DNA of 55,471 nucleotides, taken from positions 1-55,471 of the forward strand of contig JAHHSD010000008.1 in NCBI GenBank assembly GCA_020025425.1. Reading direction: 5' to 3'. The notes under the pieces were generated by a model that did not search any database, was not told the DNA's origin, and saw nothing but the letters and a program-made list of their open reading frames with translations. Shown piece by piece: positions 40,884 through 50,120 of the stretch. Both the position numbers and the translations under genes were made by a program. The stretch comes from Oscillospiraceae bacterium (lineage in GTDB: Bacteria; Bacillota; Clostridia; Oscillospirales; Oscillospiraceae). Numbering within the stretch: the first letter of the stretch is position 1; each line of letters starts with the position of its first letter.

Positions 40884-42275
40884 ATGCTCAAGCGTGTATT
40901 GATCGCCAACCGGGGCGAAATTGCCCTGCGGGTCCTCCGGGCCTGCCGGGAAATGGAGATTGAGACGGTGGCCGTCTATTCCGAGGCCGACCGGGACGCC
41001 CTGCATGTGCAGCTGGCCGGGCAGGCCTTTTGCATCGGCCCCGCCCCCGCTGCCAAAAGCTACCTGAACCAGGACGCCATACTGACAGTGGCCAAGGCCG
41101 CCGGCTGCGACGGCATTCACCCGGGCTACGGCTTTCTCTCCGAAAATGCTGACTTTGCCGACCGCTGCCGCCAAGAAGGCATCACCTTCATCGGCCCCTC
41201 CGGGGACGTCATCCGCCGGGCAGGCTCCAAGTCTGCGGCCCGCAGCTGTATGCAGCAGGCAGGCGTTCCCGTCACTCCCGGCTCCGACGGGCCGGTGGCG
41301 ACGGCTGAGGACGCCCTGCGGGTCGCTGACACTGTGGGCTATCCGGTGCTTCTGAAGGCCAGTGCAGGCGGCGGCGGACGGGGCATCCGCCGGTGCAATA
41401 CCCCCGCCGAGCTGCCTGGGTTCTTTGAAGCCGCCCGGGCAGAGGCCAAGGCCTGCTTCGGAAATGACGAAATGTATCTCGAAAAGCTGGTGCTGAACCC
41501 CCGCCACATTGAGTTTCAGATTCTGGCCGACCGGTTCGGAAACACCATCCACCTGGGCGACCGTGACTGCTCCATCCAGCGGCGGAACCAGAAGCTGCTG
41601 GAAGAAGCCCCCGCCCGCTGCCTGACCCCGGAGCTCCGGGCCGAGATGGGCGCTGCCGCTATCCGGGCCGCACAGGCCGTGGGCTATGAAAACGCAGGCA
41701 CCGTGGAGTTTCTCCTGGACCCGGACGGCAGACATTTTTACTTCATGGAAATGAACACCCGCCTGCAGGTAGAGCACGGCATCACCGAACTGATTACCGG
41801 CGTGGATCTGGTGCGCCAGCAGCTGCGGATTGCCTCCGGCCTTCCCCTGGAGCTGAAACAGGCGGACGTCCGCTTCTGCGGCCACGCCCTGGAATGCCGA
41901 ATCAACGCCGAGGACCCCGCCGAAAACTTCCGCCCCTGTCCGGGCCGGGCAGACTTTCTCCACTTCCCCGGCGGCCCCGGCGTCCGGGTGGACTCCTGTC
42001 TCTACGTCGGCTATACGCTCCCCCCATTTTACGATTCCCTGGCCGCCAAGCTCCTGGTGCATGGCCCCACCCGTCTGGAGGCCATCCGGAAGCTCCGGCG
42101 CTGTCTGGAAGAATTTGCCCTGGAGGGCATCCCCACCAATGCAGAGCTGACCCACGAGCTGCTCTATCACCCCACCTTCATCCGCGGCGGCTGCACCACC
42201 TCGTTCCTGGATGAGGCCCTGCCGGAGCTGCTGGAATACGACCGGAAGTTCCGGGAAACCGAGGTGCAGACATGA
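40884..42275 (+). CDS. accC: Biotin carboxylase subunit of acetyl-CoA carboxylase
   Basis: A 463-residue ATP-grasp enzyme that carboxylates the biotin of AccB using bicarbonate and ATP. It opens with MLKRVLIANRGEIALRVLRA; the ATP lid is KASAGGGGRGIRR; the metal-binding segment is FYFMEMNTRLQVEHG. The ATG at 40884 lies 1 base after the accB stop; an in-frame start further up overlaps accB and adds residues the family lacks. Confidence 0.97.
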   Translation: MLKRVLIANRGEIALRVLRACREMEIETVAVYSEADRDALHVQLAGQAFCIGPAPAAKSYLNQDAILTVAKAAGCDGIHPGYGFLSENADFADRCRQEGITFIGPSGDVIRRAGSKSAARSCMQQAGVPVTPGSDGPVATAEDALRVADTVGYPVLLKASAGGGGRGIRRCNTPAELPGFFEAARAEAKACFGNDEMYLEKLVLNPRHIEFQILADRFGNTIHLGDRDCSIQRRNQKLLEEAPARCLTPELRAEMGAAAIRAAQAVGYENAGTVEFLLDPDGRHFYFMEMNTRLQVEHGITELITGVDLVRQQLRIASGLPLELKQADVRFCGHALECRINAEDPAENFRPCPGRADFLHFPGGPGVRVDSCLYVGYTLPPFYDSLAAKLLVHGPTRLEAIRKLRRCLEEFALEGIPTNAELTHELLYHPTFIRGGCTTSFLDEALPELLEYDRKFRETEVQT

Positions 42276-43135
42276 GCATGATCTTTGAAAAACGGCGGGC
42301 AAGGCTGCTGGCCATGAAGGCCTTCCGGGACCACCGGGTTCCCACCCCTCCGGCCGTGTGCCCCAAATGCGGGGAATCCACGCCCAAAAAGGAGCTGAGT
42401 GACTGCCTGTTCGTCTGCCCCAAGTGCGGCTATCATCACCCTGTCGGGGCCTATTACCGGCTCAGCACCCTGCTGGACTCCGGTTCCTTCCGGGAGCTGA
42501 ATCCCCGGATCACCGCCGCCGACCCCATGCAGTTTGCAGGATACCGGGAGAAAGTGGACAGCGCCAGGCGCCGTACCGGTCTGGACGAAGCCGCCGTCAC
42601 CGCCACCGGGACTATCGGCAGCTGCCGCTGTGTGCTGGGCGTTCTGGACAGCCGTTTTCTCATGGGCTCCATGAGCACTGCCGTGGGCGAAAAGCTGACG
42701 CTGGCCATCGAGTACGCCGCCAGAAAGAAGCTGCCCCTGATTCTTTTTTCCGCCAGCGGCGGAGCCAGGATGCAGGAGGGCATTCTCTCCCTGATGCAGA
42801 TGGCAAAGACCTCCGCCGCCCTTACAAAGCTGTCAGATGCCGGGCAGCTGTACATCTCCGTCCTGACCGACCCCACCACCGGCGGCGTCACCGCCAGCTT
42901 CGCCTCGCTGGGCGACCTCATTCTGGCAGAGCCCGGTGCTCTCATCGGCTTCGCCGGTCCCCGCGTGATCGAGCAGACCATCGGCGAATCCCTACCGGAG
43001 GGCTTTCAGCGGGCGGAATTTCTGGAAGAACACGGTTTTATTGATGCAGTCGTCCCCAGAAGCCAGATGCGGAAAACCCTGCACCAGCTGCTGGCACTGC
43101 ACGGAAAGGAAGGTACCGATTGGCTGAACCCATAA
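42272..43135 (+). CDS. accD: Acetyl-CoA carboxylase carboxyltransferase subunit beta
   Basis: A 287-residue subunit with the N-terminal zinc ribbon CPKCG...CPKCG (four Cys near 30-52) that is specific to AccD, followed by the crotonase-fold carboxyltransferase domain with SASGGARMQEG. With AccA it transfers the carboxyl group from biotin to acetyl-CoA. It overlaps accC by 4 bases and accA by 16. Confidence 0.97.
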   Translation: MSMIFEKRRARLLAMKAFRDHRVPTPPAVCPKCGESTPKKELSDCLFVCPKCGYHHPVGAYYRLSTLLDSGSFRELNPRITAADPMQFAGYREKVDSARRRTGLDEAAVTATGTIGSCRCVLGVLDSRFLMGSMSTAVGEKLTLAIEYAARKKLPLILFSASGGARMQEGILSLMQMAKTSAALTKLSDAGQLYISVLTDPTTGGVTASFASLGDLILAEPGALIGFAGPRVIEQTIGESLPEGFQRAEFLEEHGFIDAVVPRSQMRKTLHQLLALHGKEGTDWLNP

Positions 43136-43935
43136 CCGTGGCAGAGCGTGTGGCCCTGGCCCGCCACCCCAAGCGGCCCAATGTCCGCGACTACATCGAC
43201 CATCTGTTTCCCGATTTCTTTGAGCAAAAGGGCGACCGCCTTGCCGGGGAGGACACCGCCATTCTTGGGGGTGTGGCCCGTTTTCATGGGCGGCCCGTCA
43301 CCGTCATCGGCACCCGCAAGGGCAAAACGCTGGAAGAAAATCTCCGCTGCCGCTTCGGTATGCCCTCCCCGGAGGGCTATCGCAAGGCGCTCCGGCTGAT
43401 GACCCAGGCCGAGAAATTCCACCGCCCTGTTATCACCCTGATCGACACCTCCGGTGCCTATCCCGGTCTGGAAGCGGAAGAGCGGGGCCAAGGCGAGGCC
43501 ATCGCCCGCTGCCTGTACCTCTCCGCCCGGCTGACTGTGCCCACCATCGCCATCATCATCGGCGAGGGCAACAGCGGCGGCGCGCTGGCCCTGGCTGTGG
43601 CCAACCGGGTGCTGATGCAGGAAAACGCCGTCTACGCCATCCTCTCCCCGGAGGGCTTTGCCTCTATTCTTTGGAAGGATTCCGCCCGCAGCGCTGAGGC
43701 CTGTGAGTGCATGGGCATCACTGCGCAGGAGCTGTTTGCCCGGCACATCATTGACGGTGTCATTCCGGAACCCCTGGGCGGCGCCCAGGCCGATCCGCTC
43801 CGCGCCATGGTAGCCGTGGAGCAGGCCCTCGCCCGCCATCTGGGCGAGCTTTCCCCGCTGAGCGGAAAGGAGCTGGCGGAGCAGCGTTTCCAAAAATTCA
43901 GACAACTGGGAGCTTCCCGGAAGGAGTCACTATGA
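43120..43935 (+). CDS. accA: Acetyl-CoA carboxylase carboxyltransferase subunit alpha
   Basis: A 271-residue crotonase-fold subunit with RPNVRDYIDHLFPDF, LIDTSGAYPGLEAEERGQ and the oxyanion-hole segment GEGNSGGALALAVANRV. It is shorter than E. coli AccA (319) because the N-terminal helical part is reduced, as in many Firmicutes. The start is a TTG at 43120 with AAGGAAGG six bases upstream, inside the end of accD; a GTG at 43138 is an alternative. Confidence 0.95.
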   Translation: MAEPITVAERVALARHPKRPNVRDYIDHLFPDFFEQKGDRLAGEDTAILGGVARFHGRPVTVIGTRKGKTLEENLRCRFGMPSPEGYRKALRLMTQAEKFHRPVITLIDTSGAYPGLEAEERGQGEAIARCLYLSARLTVPTIAIIIGEGNSGGALALAVANRVLMQENAVYAILSPEGFASILWKDSARSAEACECMGITAQELFARHIIDGVIPEPLGGAQADPLRAMVAVEQALARHLGELSPLSGKELAEQRFQKFRQLGASRKESL

Positions 43936-44897
43936 GTGGAATCAAAATCGTCGGCACCGGACTGGGTGTTCCCAACCGGGTCGTCACCAACGCCGATATT
44001 GCAAACCTGGTGGACACCAACGAAGGGTGGATCGTGTCCCGGACCGGCATCTCCACCCGCCGCCATCTCTCTGCGGGAGAGACGATTCTCAGCTGCACGC
44101 TTCAGGCCGCCCGGGCCGCACTGGCACAGGCTGGCGTCCGCCCGGAGGAAATTGGTACCTGTCTTGTGGCCACGCTGACCCCGGACATGCTGGTTCCCTC
44201 TGCGGCCTGCATGGTGCAGAAGGAGCTGGGCCTGGCCCACGACGCCGTCTGCTTCGACCTCAACGCCGCCTGCACCGGCTTTCTCTTTGCGCTCCACACC
44301 ACGGAGTGCCTGCTGAAATCCAGTCGGAAGAAGTTCGGTCTGGTGATCGGCGCAGAAAACCTGAGCCGCATCACCGACTGGGCCGACCGCAGTACCTGCA
44401 TTCTCTTTGGAGACGGGGCTGGGGCCGCCGTGGTGGAGTGGCGGGAGGACTTCCCCTCCATAGAGGCCGTTCTCGGCTGTCACGGCGACGACCGGGTGCT
44501 CCGGGTGCCCGGCGTGGAGACCGGCGTCCGAAGCCTTATCTCCATGGAGGGCACCCACGTATTCAAGTTTGCCATTCAGGCTGTGCCCTACTGCGTGGAC
44601 GAGGTGCTGCGCCGATGCAGCCTTGCGCCAGAGGATGTGGATTTCTTCGTCTTTCACCAGGCAAACGAGCGCATCATCGACGCTGCTGCGAAGCGCTACA
44701 ACATTCCTCCGGAAAAGGTCTACAAGAACATTCAGAACTACGGAAACACCTCCGCCGCCTCCATTCCCCTGGTGCTGGCAGAATTGCAGACTCAGGGCCG
44801 TATTCATCCCGGAGACCGGGTGTTGGTGGTGGGCTTCGGCGGCGGACTCACCTGGGGCGGCGCTCTGGTGGAATTTGCAGAAAGGACCCCTTTATGA
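43932..44897 (+). CDS. fabH: 3-oxoacyl-ACP synthase III
   Basis: A 321-residue KASIII that starts each chain by condensing acetyl- or branched acyl-CoA with malonyl-ACP. The catalytic triad can be placed: Cys114 in LNAACTGFLFAL, His in FHQANERII and Asn in IQNYGNTSAASIP. It overlaps accA and fabK by 4 bases each. Substrate preference (straight or branched) cannot be read from the sequence. Confidence 0.97.
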   Translation: MSGIKIVGTGLGVPNRVVTNADIANLVDTNEGWIVSRTGISTRRHLSAGETILSCTLQAARAALAQAGVRPEEIGTCLVATLTPDMLVPSAACMVQKELGLAHDAVCFDLNAACTGFLFALHTTECLLKSSRKKFGLVIGAENLSRITDWADRSTCILFGDGAGAAVVEWREDFPSIEAVLGCHGDDRVLRVPGVETGVRSLISMEGTHVFKFAIQAVPYCVDEVLRRCSLAPEDVDFFVFHQANERIIDAAAKRYNIPPEKVYKNIQNYGNTSAASIPLVLAELQTQGRIHPGDRVLVVGFGGGLTWGGALVEFAERTPL

Positions 44898-45832
44898 TGA
44901 AACTCAACGACTTACTGGGAACGGAATTTCCCATCATTCAGGGCGGCATGGCCAATATCGCCACTGGTGAATTTGCCGCCGCCTGCTCCAACGCCGGAGC
45001 CCTGGGCATGATTGCCGCCGGCGGCTGGGACGGCGAACGGCTTCAGGCAGAAATCCGGCGGGCCCGGGAGCTGACGGACAAGCCCTTTGGCGTGAACCTG
45101 ATGCTCATGAGCCCCTATGCCGACGATATCGCCCGTATCATTCTGGAAGAACGGATTCCTGTGGTGACCACCGGTGCAGGCAACCCCGGCAAGTATGTGG
45201 CCGCCTGGAAGGAAGCCGGCATTCGGATCATCCCCGTGGTGGCCGCCTCTATTCTTGCAAAGCGGCTGGCCGCACTGGGCGTGGACGCCATCATCGCCGA
45301 GGGCACGGAGTCCGGTGGACACGTAGGTGAGATGACCACCATGGCCCTGCTCCCCCAGGTCATCGACGCCGTGGAGGTGCCCGTCATCGCTGCCGGCGGC
45401 ATTGCAGACGGTCGGCAGGCTGCCGCCGCCTTTGCTCTGGGGGCCTGCGGCGTACAGGTTGGCACCTGCCTGCTGGTGAGTGAGGAGTGCCCCATTCATG
45501 AAAACTACAAGCAGGCCATCCTTAAGGCCCGGGACAGCGATACCACGGTGACCGGCCGCTCTGCGGGCGCCCCTGTCCGCGTACTGAAGAACCGGATGAG
45601 CCGGGAGTATCTCGCCCTGGAAAAGCAGGGCGCTACGCTGGAGGAGCTGGAGCGGGTGACGCTGGGCGGTCTGCGCCGGGCCGTCCTGGAGGGCGACACC
45701 GTCCACGGCAGTGTTATGAGCGGGCAGGTGGCCGGTATGCTCCACGAAATCCGCCCGGTCCGGGCCATTTTCGAAGATCTGTACCACGGGGGGCAGGCGG
45801 TGCTTCAATCCGCTGCCAACACCTGGGCATAA
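44894..45832 (+). CDS. fabK: Enoyl-ACP reductase II, FMN-dependent
   Basis: A 312-residue TIM-barrel flavoprotein of the nitronate monooxygenase/FabK group that reduces enoyl-ACP with NAD(P)H. Signatures are FPIIQGGMANIATG, AEGTESGGHVGE and PVIAAGGIADGRQAAAAFALGA, given in part. No fabI gene is seen, so this is the enoyl reductase of the operon. Start: ATG at 44894 with AAAGGA seven bases upstream, overlapping fabH by 4 bases. FabK organisms are normally insensitive to triclosan. Confidence 0.95.
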   Translation: MMKLNDLLGTEFPIIQGGMANIATGEFAAACSNAGALGMIAAGGWDGERLQAEIRRARELTDKPFGVNLMLMSPYADDIARIILEERIPVVTTGAGNPGKYVAAWKEAGIRIIPVVAASILAKRLAALGVDAIIAEGTESGGHVGEMTTMALLPQVIDAVEVPVIAAGGIADGRQAAAAFALGACGVQVGTCLLVSEECPIHENYKQAILKARDSDTTVTGRSAGAPVRVLKNRMSREYLALEKQGATLEELERVTLGGLRRAVLEGDTVHGSVMSGQVAGMLHEIRPVRAIFEDLYHGGQAVLQSAANTWA

Positions 45833-45841
45833 GGAGGAACC

Positions 45842-46786
45842 ATGAAGCTTGGATTTTTATATGCCGGGCAGGGCAGCCAGCACCCCGGCATGGGTGCGGA
45901 TCTCTACGAGCGCTATCCCGCCTTCCGCCGGGTGCTGGACAGTGCCGACCCCGGCTTTGATCTAAAAGAGGTGTCCTTTCAGGACCCGGACGGCGTTCTG
46001 AACGAAACCCGGTTTACCCAGCCCTGCATGGTGGCCTTTGCCGCTGGGCTCACAGCCGTTCTGCGGGAACATGGCATCGTCCCCACCGCGGCGGCGGGCC
46101 TCTCTCTGGGCGAATACTCCGCCCTCCACGCCGCAGGAGTACTGGACGCAGAGACTGCCATCCGGACCGCGGCCTTCCGGGGCCGGGCCATGGAAGCGGC
46201 CGCCGCGGGCCGTCCCTCCGCCATGGTCGCCGTACTTGGTCTGGACCGGAAGGACCTGGAAGCCGCCTGCCAGAAGGCATCCCCCCTGGGCTGCGCAGTG
46301 GTTGCCAACGACAACTGCCCCGGTCAGCTGGTACTGGGCGGCGATGCAGCTGCGGTGGAGGAGGCCGTCCGACTGGCCAAGAAGGCAGGCGCCCGACGGT
46401 GCATGCCGCTGAAGGTCAGCGGCCCCTTCCACACGCCCCTCATGGCCCCTGCCGGAGCGGCGCTTGCAGACTACTTCCGCACTGTCCCCTTTGCACAGCC
46501 GCAGATCCCCGTGCTGTTCAACTGCCTGGGTGATCAGAACCACGACAATCTCCCCATCCCGGAGCTGCTGGTCCGGCAGGTGCAGAGCGGTGTGCGGATG
46601 ACGGAGACCCTGCGCCACATGGGGCAGCTTGGCCTGGACGCCGTCCTGGAAATCGGCCCTGGCCGGGTCCTCTCCGGCTTTGTAAAAAAGACAGTCCCCG
46701 ATCTCCCCTGCTTTGCGGTGGAGACAGCAGAGGACTTGGAGCACCTGCTGGAGAAATGTGCAGCACTGAAGGAGGAAACAACATGA
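45842..46786 (+). CDS. fabD: Malonyl-CoA:ACP transacylase
   Basis: A 314-residue acyltransferase. The nucleophile is Ser88 in GLSLGEYSALHAAG; the catalytic His is in SGPFHTPLMAPA. It loads malonyl groups on ACP for FabH and FabF. AAGGAGG precedes the ATG, and the stop overlaps the fabG ATG by 4 bases. Confidence 0.97.
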   Translation: MKLGFLYAGQGSQHPGMGADLYERYPAFRRVLDSADPGFDLKEVSFQDPDGVLNETRFTQPCMVAFAAGLTAVLREHGIVPTAAAGLSLGEYSALHAAGVLDAETAIRTAAFRGRAMEAAAAGRPSAMVAVLGLDRKDLEAACQKASPLGCAVVANDNCPGQLVLGGDAAAVEEAVRLAKKAGARRCMPLKVSGPFHTPLMAPAGAALADYFRTVPFAQPQIPVLFNCLGDQNHDNLPIPELLVRQVQSGVRMTETLRHMGQLGLDAVLEIGPGRVLSGFVKKTVPDLPCFAVETAEDLEHLLEKCAALKEETT

Positions 46787-47526
46787 ATTTTCAGGGAAAA
46801 ACCGCCATTGTCACCGGTGGCAGCCGGGGCATCGGCCGCGCCGTCTGCCTGGAGCTTGCAAAACACGGGGCCAATGTGGTGCTATGCTTTGCCGGAAATG
46901 AAGCCGCTGCCCAAAAGACAGCGGCAGACTGTGAAGCGCTGGGTGCCCGGGCACTGGCTGTCCGCTGCAACGTGGCGGACGCAGCGGAGGTGCAGGCACT
47001 GGTGGCCGCCGCTGTGGAGAGCTTCGGCGGGCTCCACATTCTCATCAATAACGCCGGCATCACTCGGGACGGGCTGCTGCTGCGGATGAGCGAGAGCGAC
47101 TTTGACGCAGTACTGGACACCAATCTCAAGGGGGCGTTCCTCTGCATGAAGGCCGCTGCAAAGCCCATGATCCGCCAGCGCTACGGCCGCATTGTCAGCC
47201 TCAGCTCCGTGGTGGGTCTGCGGGGCAACGCCGGGCAGGTCAACTACGCCGCCAGCAAGGCCGGCATCATCGGCCTGACCAAATCCATGGCCAAGGAGCT
47301 GTCTGGTCGGGGCATCACCGCAAACGCTGTGGCGCCCGGCTTTATTGAGACAGATATGACCGCCTCCATGACCGAAAGTGCCCGGGCTGTCACCCTCTCC
47401 ACCATTCCCGCCGGCCGGCTGGGAAGCCCGGAAGACGTCGCCAAAGCAGTTGTCTTTCTCGCAAGCGACGACGCAGCCTACATCACCGGAGAGGTGCTGT
47501 CTGTGGACGGCGGTATGGCCATGTAA
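46783..47526 (+). CDS. fabG: 3-oxoacyl-ACP reductase
   Basis: A 247-residue short-chain dehydrogenase that reduces 3-oxoacyl-ACP with NADPH. The cofactor motif is TGGSRGIG, the catalytic set is the Ser of SLSSVVG and the YAASK motif, and PGFIETDMT is typical of FabG. The ATG at 46783 has AAGGAGG seven bases upstream; an earlier in-frame ATG lacks one. Confidence 0.97.
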   Translation: MNFQGKTAIVTGGSRGIGRAVCLELAKHGANVVLCFAGNEAAAQKTAADCEALGARALAVRCNVADAAEVQALVAAAVESFGGLHILINNAGITRDGLLLRMSESDFDAVLDTNLKGAFLCMKAAAKPMIRQRYGRIVSLSSVVGLRGNAGQVNYAASKAGIIGLTKSMAKELSGRGITANAVAPGFIETDMTASMTESARAVTLSTIPAGRLGSPEDVAKAVVFLASDDAAYITGEVLSVDGGMAM

Positions 47527-47543
47527 TCAAAGGAGGAACTGAT

Positions 47544-48779
47544 ATGGATCGACGCAGAGTTGTCATCACAGGTCTCGGAGCCGTTACGCCCGTGGGCCTG
47601 ACCGCGGAGGAGAGCTGGGCCGCCATCAAAAACGGCGTCTGCGGCATTGCCCCCATCACCCAGTTTGACGCCTCCGGCATGAAGGTCTCCCTGGCCGCAG
47701 AGGTCAAGGGCTTTCAGCCGGAGGACTACATGAGCCGGATGCAGGCGCGGCACATGGGCCGGTTCACCCAGTTTGCTGTGGTAGCCGCCCGGGCAGCCAT
47801 GGGGGATTACGCCCCCGCCGAGAAGGAAAAGGACCGCTGCGGTGTCATCGTGTCCAGCGGCATCGGCGGTCTTGCCATCACGGAACAGGAATACTCCCGC
47901 GGTCTTGAGCGGGGCTGGGATCGGGTCTCCCCCTACTACATCCCCACCGGCATCTCCAATATGGCCGCAGGCCAGATCGCCATTGACCACGGTTTCCGAG
48001 CCGTTTGCTCCTGCCCTGTGACGGCCTGCGCCAGCGGCACCTACGCCATAGGAGACGCCTTCCGCGCCATCCGGGACGACTACGCCGACCTGATGCTCTG
48101 CGGCGGTACGGAGGCCAGCATCACGCCGCTTGCCATCGGCGGCTTCACCTCCATGAAGGCTCTGAGCCAAAGCAGCGACCCCACTGCCGCTTCCATTCCC
48201 TTTGACGCACGGCGGAACGGGTTCGTCATGGGCGAGGGTGCCGCCATCCTCCTGCTGGAGGAGCTGGAGCACGCCCTGGCCCGGGGCGCGGACATCGTGG
48301 CGGAAATCGTGGGCTATGGCGCCACCTGTGACGCCTACCACATGACCACTCCCCGTCCCGACGGCTCCGGCGGCGCCAAGGCCATGGCCGCCGCCCTTGC
48401 GGACGCCGGAATCCGGCCGGAGGAGGTGGACTACATCAATGCCCACGGCACCTCCACCCCCCTCAACGACTCCGGTGAGACCGCCGCTGTCAAAACCGTG
48501 TTCGGCCCCCATGCCTACCACCTCGCTATAAGCTCCACCAAGTCCGCCACCGGCCATATGCTGGGCGCGGCGGGCGCCGTGGAGGCCCTGTTCACCGCCC
48601 TGACGCTGCGGGACGGCTTCCTCCCAGCCACCCTCAACTACCGGGAACCCGACCCGGCCTGTGATCTGGACGTGGTGCCCAATGTGGGGCGGCAGGCCGC
48701 TGTGCGCTGCGCCCTCTCCAACTCCCTGGGCTTCGGCGGTCACAACGGCAGCCTGCTGCTGAAAAAGTGGGAGATGTGA
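47544..48779 (+). CDS. fabF: 3-oxoacyl-ACP synthase II
   Basis: A 411-residue KASII that elongates acyl-ACP with malonyl-ACP. The active Cys is Cys162 in VTACASGTYAIGDA; the two His are in NAHGTSTPLND and TKSATGHMLGAAG. AAAGGAGG lies before the ATG. It is the only elongating ketosynthase seen here; no FabB is present. Confidence 0.97.
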   Translation: MDRRRVVITGLGAVTPVGLTAEESWAAIKNGVCGIAPITQFDASGMKVSLAAEVKGFQPEDYMSRMQARHMGRFTQFAVVAARAAMGDYAPAEKEKDRCGVIVSSGIGGLAITEQEYSRGLERGWDRVSPYYIPTGISNMAAGQIAIDHGFRAVCSCPVTACASGTYAIGDAFRAIRDDYADLMLCGGTEASITPLAIGGFTSMKALSQSSDPTAASIPFDARRNGFVMGEGAAILLLEELEHALARGADIVAEIVGYGATCDAYHMTTPRPDGSGGAKAMAAALADAGIRPEEVDYINAHGTSTPLNDSGETAAVKTVFGPHAYHLAISSTKSATGHMLGAAGAVEALFTALTLRDGFLPATLNYREPDPACDLDVVPNVGRQAAVRCALSNSLGFGGHNGSLLLKKWEM

Positions 48780-48780
48780 A

Positions 48781-49215
48781 ATGGGACTTCAACTTAATTC
48801 CAATGAAATTGCCGCCCTGCTGCCCCACCGTTTTCCCTTCGCCCTGGTGGATCGGATCACCGACGGAGAGCCGGGCGTCTGGGCCAAAGGACGTAAGTGT
48901 GTCAGCGTAGGCGAGCCGGTATTCTGCGGTCACTTTCCCCAGGAGCACGTGATGCCCGGGGTCCTGCTCATTGAAGCCATGGCCCAGGTGGGTGCTGTGG
49001 CCATTCTCTCCCTGCCGGAGTACGCCGGAAAAATCGTCTACTTCGGCGGCATCAGAAAGGCCCGCTTTCGGGGCAAGGTCACACCCGGCGATGTGGTGGA
49101 ATTGGAATGCCGCCTGATTCAGCGGCGGGGCCCCATCGGCGTGGGCGCCGCCACCGCCAAGGTGGATGGCCAAATTGTTGCCGACGCTGAGCTGACCTTT
49201 GCCATCGGGGAATAA
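48781..49215 (+). CDS. fabZ: 3-hydroxyacyl-ACP dehydratase
   Basis: A 144-residue hot-dog fold dehydratase. The catalytic pair is His51 in CGHFPQEHVMPG and Glu65 in LLIEAMAQVG. It begins 1 base after fabF. Neither FabA, FabM nor FabN is in the window, so the route to unsaturated fatty acids is not visible. Confidence 0.96.
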   Translation: MGLQLNSNEIAALLPHRFPFALVDRITDGEPGVWAKGRKCVSVGEPVFCGHFPQEHVMPGVLLIEAMAQVGAVAILSLPEYAGKIVYFGGIRKARFRGKVTPGDVVELECRLIQRRGPIGVGAATAKVDGQIVADAELTFAIGE

Positions 49216-49218
49216 GGC

Positions 49219-49255
49219 TTGCCGTTTCCCGGAGAACTTGCTATACTGGATAGCA
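49219..49255 (+). promoter_or_regulatory. Promoter and palindrome before the MarR gene
   Basis: TTGCCG (49219-49224) and TATACT (49242-49247) are 17 bases apart. An inverted repeat TGCTAT-N5-ATAGCA (49239-49255) overlaps the -10. The regulator may therefore have its own promoter in addition to operon read-through, and may control itself; this palindrome differs from the one before acpP. Confidence 0.5.
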
Positions 49256-49281
49256 TAACGAAGGGGACGGGAGCAACTGTC

Positions 49282-49737
49282 ATGCTGAAAAACGCTTTTA
49301 ATGATGTGTACACTAAATTCAAACTACATTTCTACCAGGAGATTTTCTCCCGCTTTCAGGATCGGGAAGCCAGTCTTACCACAGTTGAGACCTTCTGCAT
49401 GGAGACCATTCAGGCACTGGGAAACCCCACGGTCAACGAGTTTGCCTCCTTTATGAAGATCTCCTCCCCCAACGCCACCTACAAGGTCAACAGCCTCATC
49501 AAAAAGGGCTATCTCACCAAGGTCCAGTCCCCGGAGGACCGGCGGGAATATCACCTGCAGGTCACGGACAAGTATGTGGCCTACTATAATATCTCCGCCT
49601 CCTATATGATGGAGGTCATGGACCGTATTCTCAAGCGCTTCCCCAAGGAGGACTGCGACAAGCTGGAGGAAATCCTGGAGGTCGTCAGCCGCGAGCTGAT
49701 GCCGGAGGTCAATCTCCCCAGCAGCCAGGAAGACTGA
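49282..49737 (+). CDS. MarR-family regulator, probable FabT-like
   Basis: A 151-residue winged helix-turn-helix protein (recognition region FMKISSPNATYKVNSLIKKGY, wing SPEDRREYHLQVTD). MarR proteins encoded with fab genes in Firmicutes are FabT-type repressors that sense long-chain acyl-ACP; FabT itself usually sits at the head of the cluster, while here it is the last gene. The ATG at 49282 has GGGAG eight bases upstream. Likely target: the inverted repeat after the acpP promoter. Confidence 0.85.
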   Translation: MLKNAFNDVYTKFKLHFYQEIFSRFQDREASLTTVETFCMETIQALGNPTVNEFASFMKISSPNATYKVNSLIKKGYLTKVQSPEDRREYHLQVTDKYVAYYNISASYMMEVMDRILKRFPKEDCDKLEEILEVVSRELMPEVNLPSSQED

Positions 49738-49740
49738 TTC

Positions 49741-49774
49741 AAAACCCCGTCAGCTCTGTGCTGACGGGGTTTTT
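49741..49774 (+). terminator. Terminator of the fatty acid operon
   Basis: ACCCCGTCAGC pairs with GCTGACGGGGT around a TCTGT loop, followed by TTTT. It lies directly after the regulator stop codon. Confidence 0.92.
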
Positions 49775-49960
49775 GTGTTCGCTGTCTCTCCCTCTGCCTG
49801 CATGGAAACGGTTCCCGCTTCACAGAATCATTTCAGCTCCATATGCGGCAGTGACCTGATGACCAATGGCTGTGCAGGACCTCCCGCTGAAAGCGCATGG
49901 TTCATACTTGTGTCATCTTCTTAATTATGTTCCGTGTACCTTTTGTGTGCTCCATGATAT

Positions 49961-50003
49961 AAAAAAACCGCAGCCCCTTGAAATCCAGGGGGCTGCGGGT
50001 TTT
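49961..50003 (-). terminator. Terminator after the HD-GYP gene
   Basis: CCGCAGCCCC (49968-49977) pairs with GGGGCTGCGG (49989-49998). Seven A residues at 49961-49967 form the T-run on the minus strand. It lies about 120 bases after the HD-GYP stop codon; the stretch between holds no gene that I can see. Confidence 0.8.
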
Positions 50004-50120
50004 GCAGCAGCATTTCTACTCCGGCTTCAGACCTGATTGCCTCGTGATAAAATGCACGTTCCATTCACTTTCATGAAATCATTCGTTATTAAGATTGTAC
50101 CTGCAAAGCAATGAAGGAAG

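Noticed and set aside
49802..49924. A 40-codon plus-strand frame with two Cys after the fatty acid operon
   Set aside because: No ribosome site, no promoter, directly after a terminator and no recognisable signal or motif.
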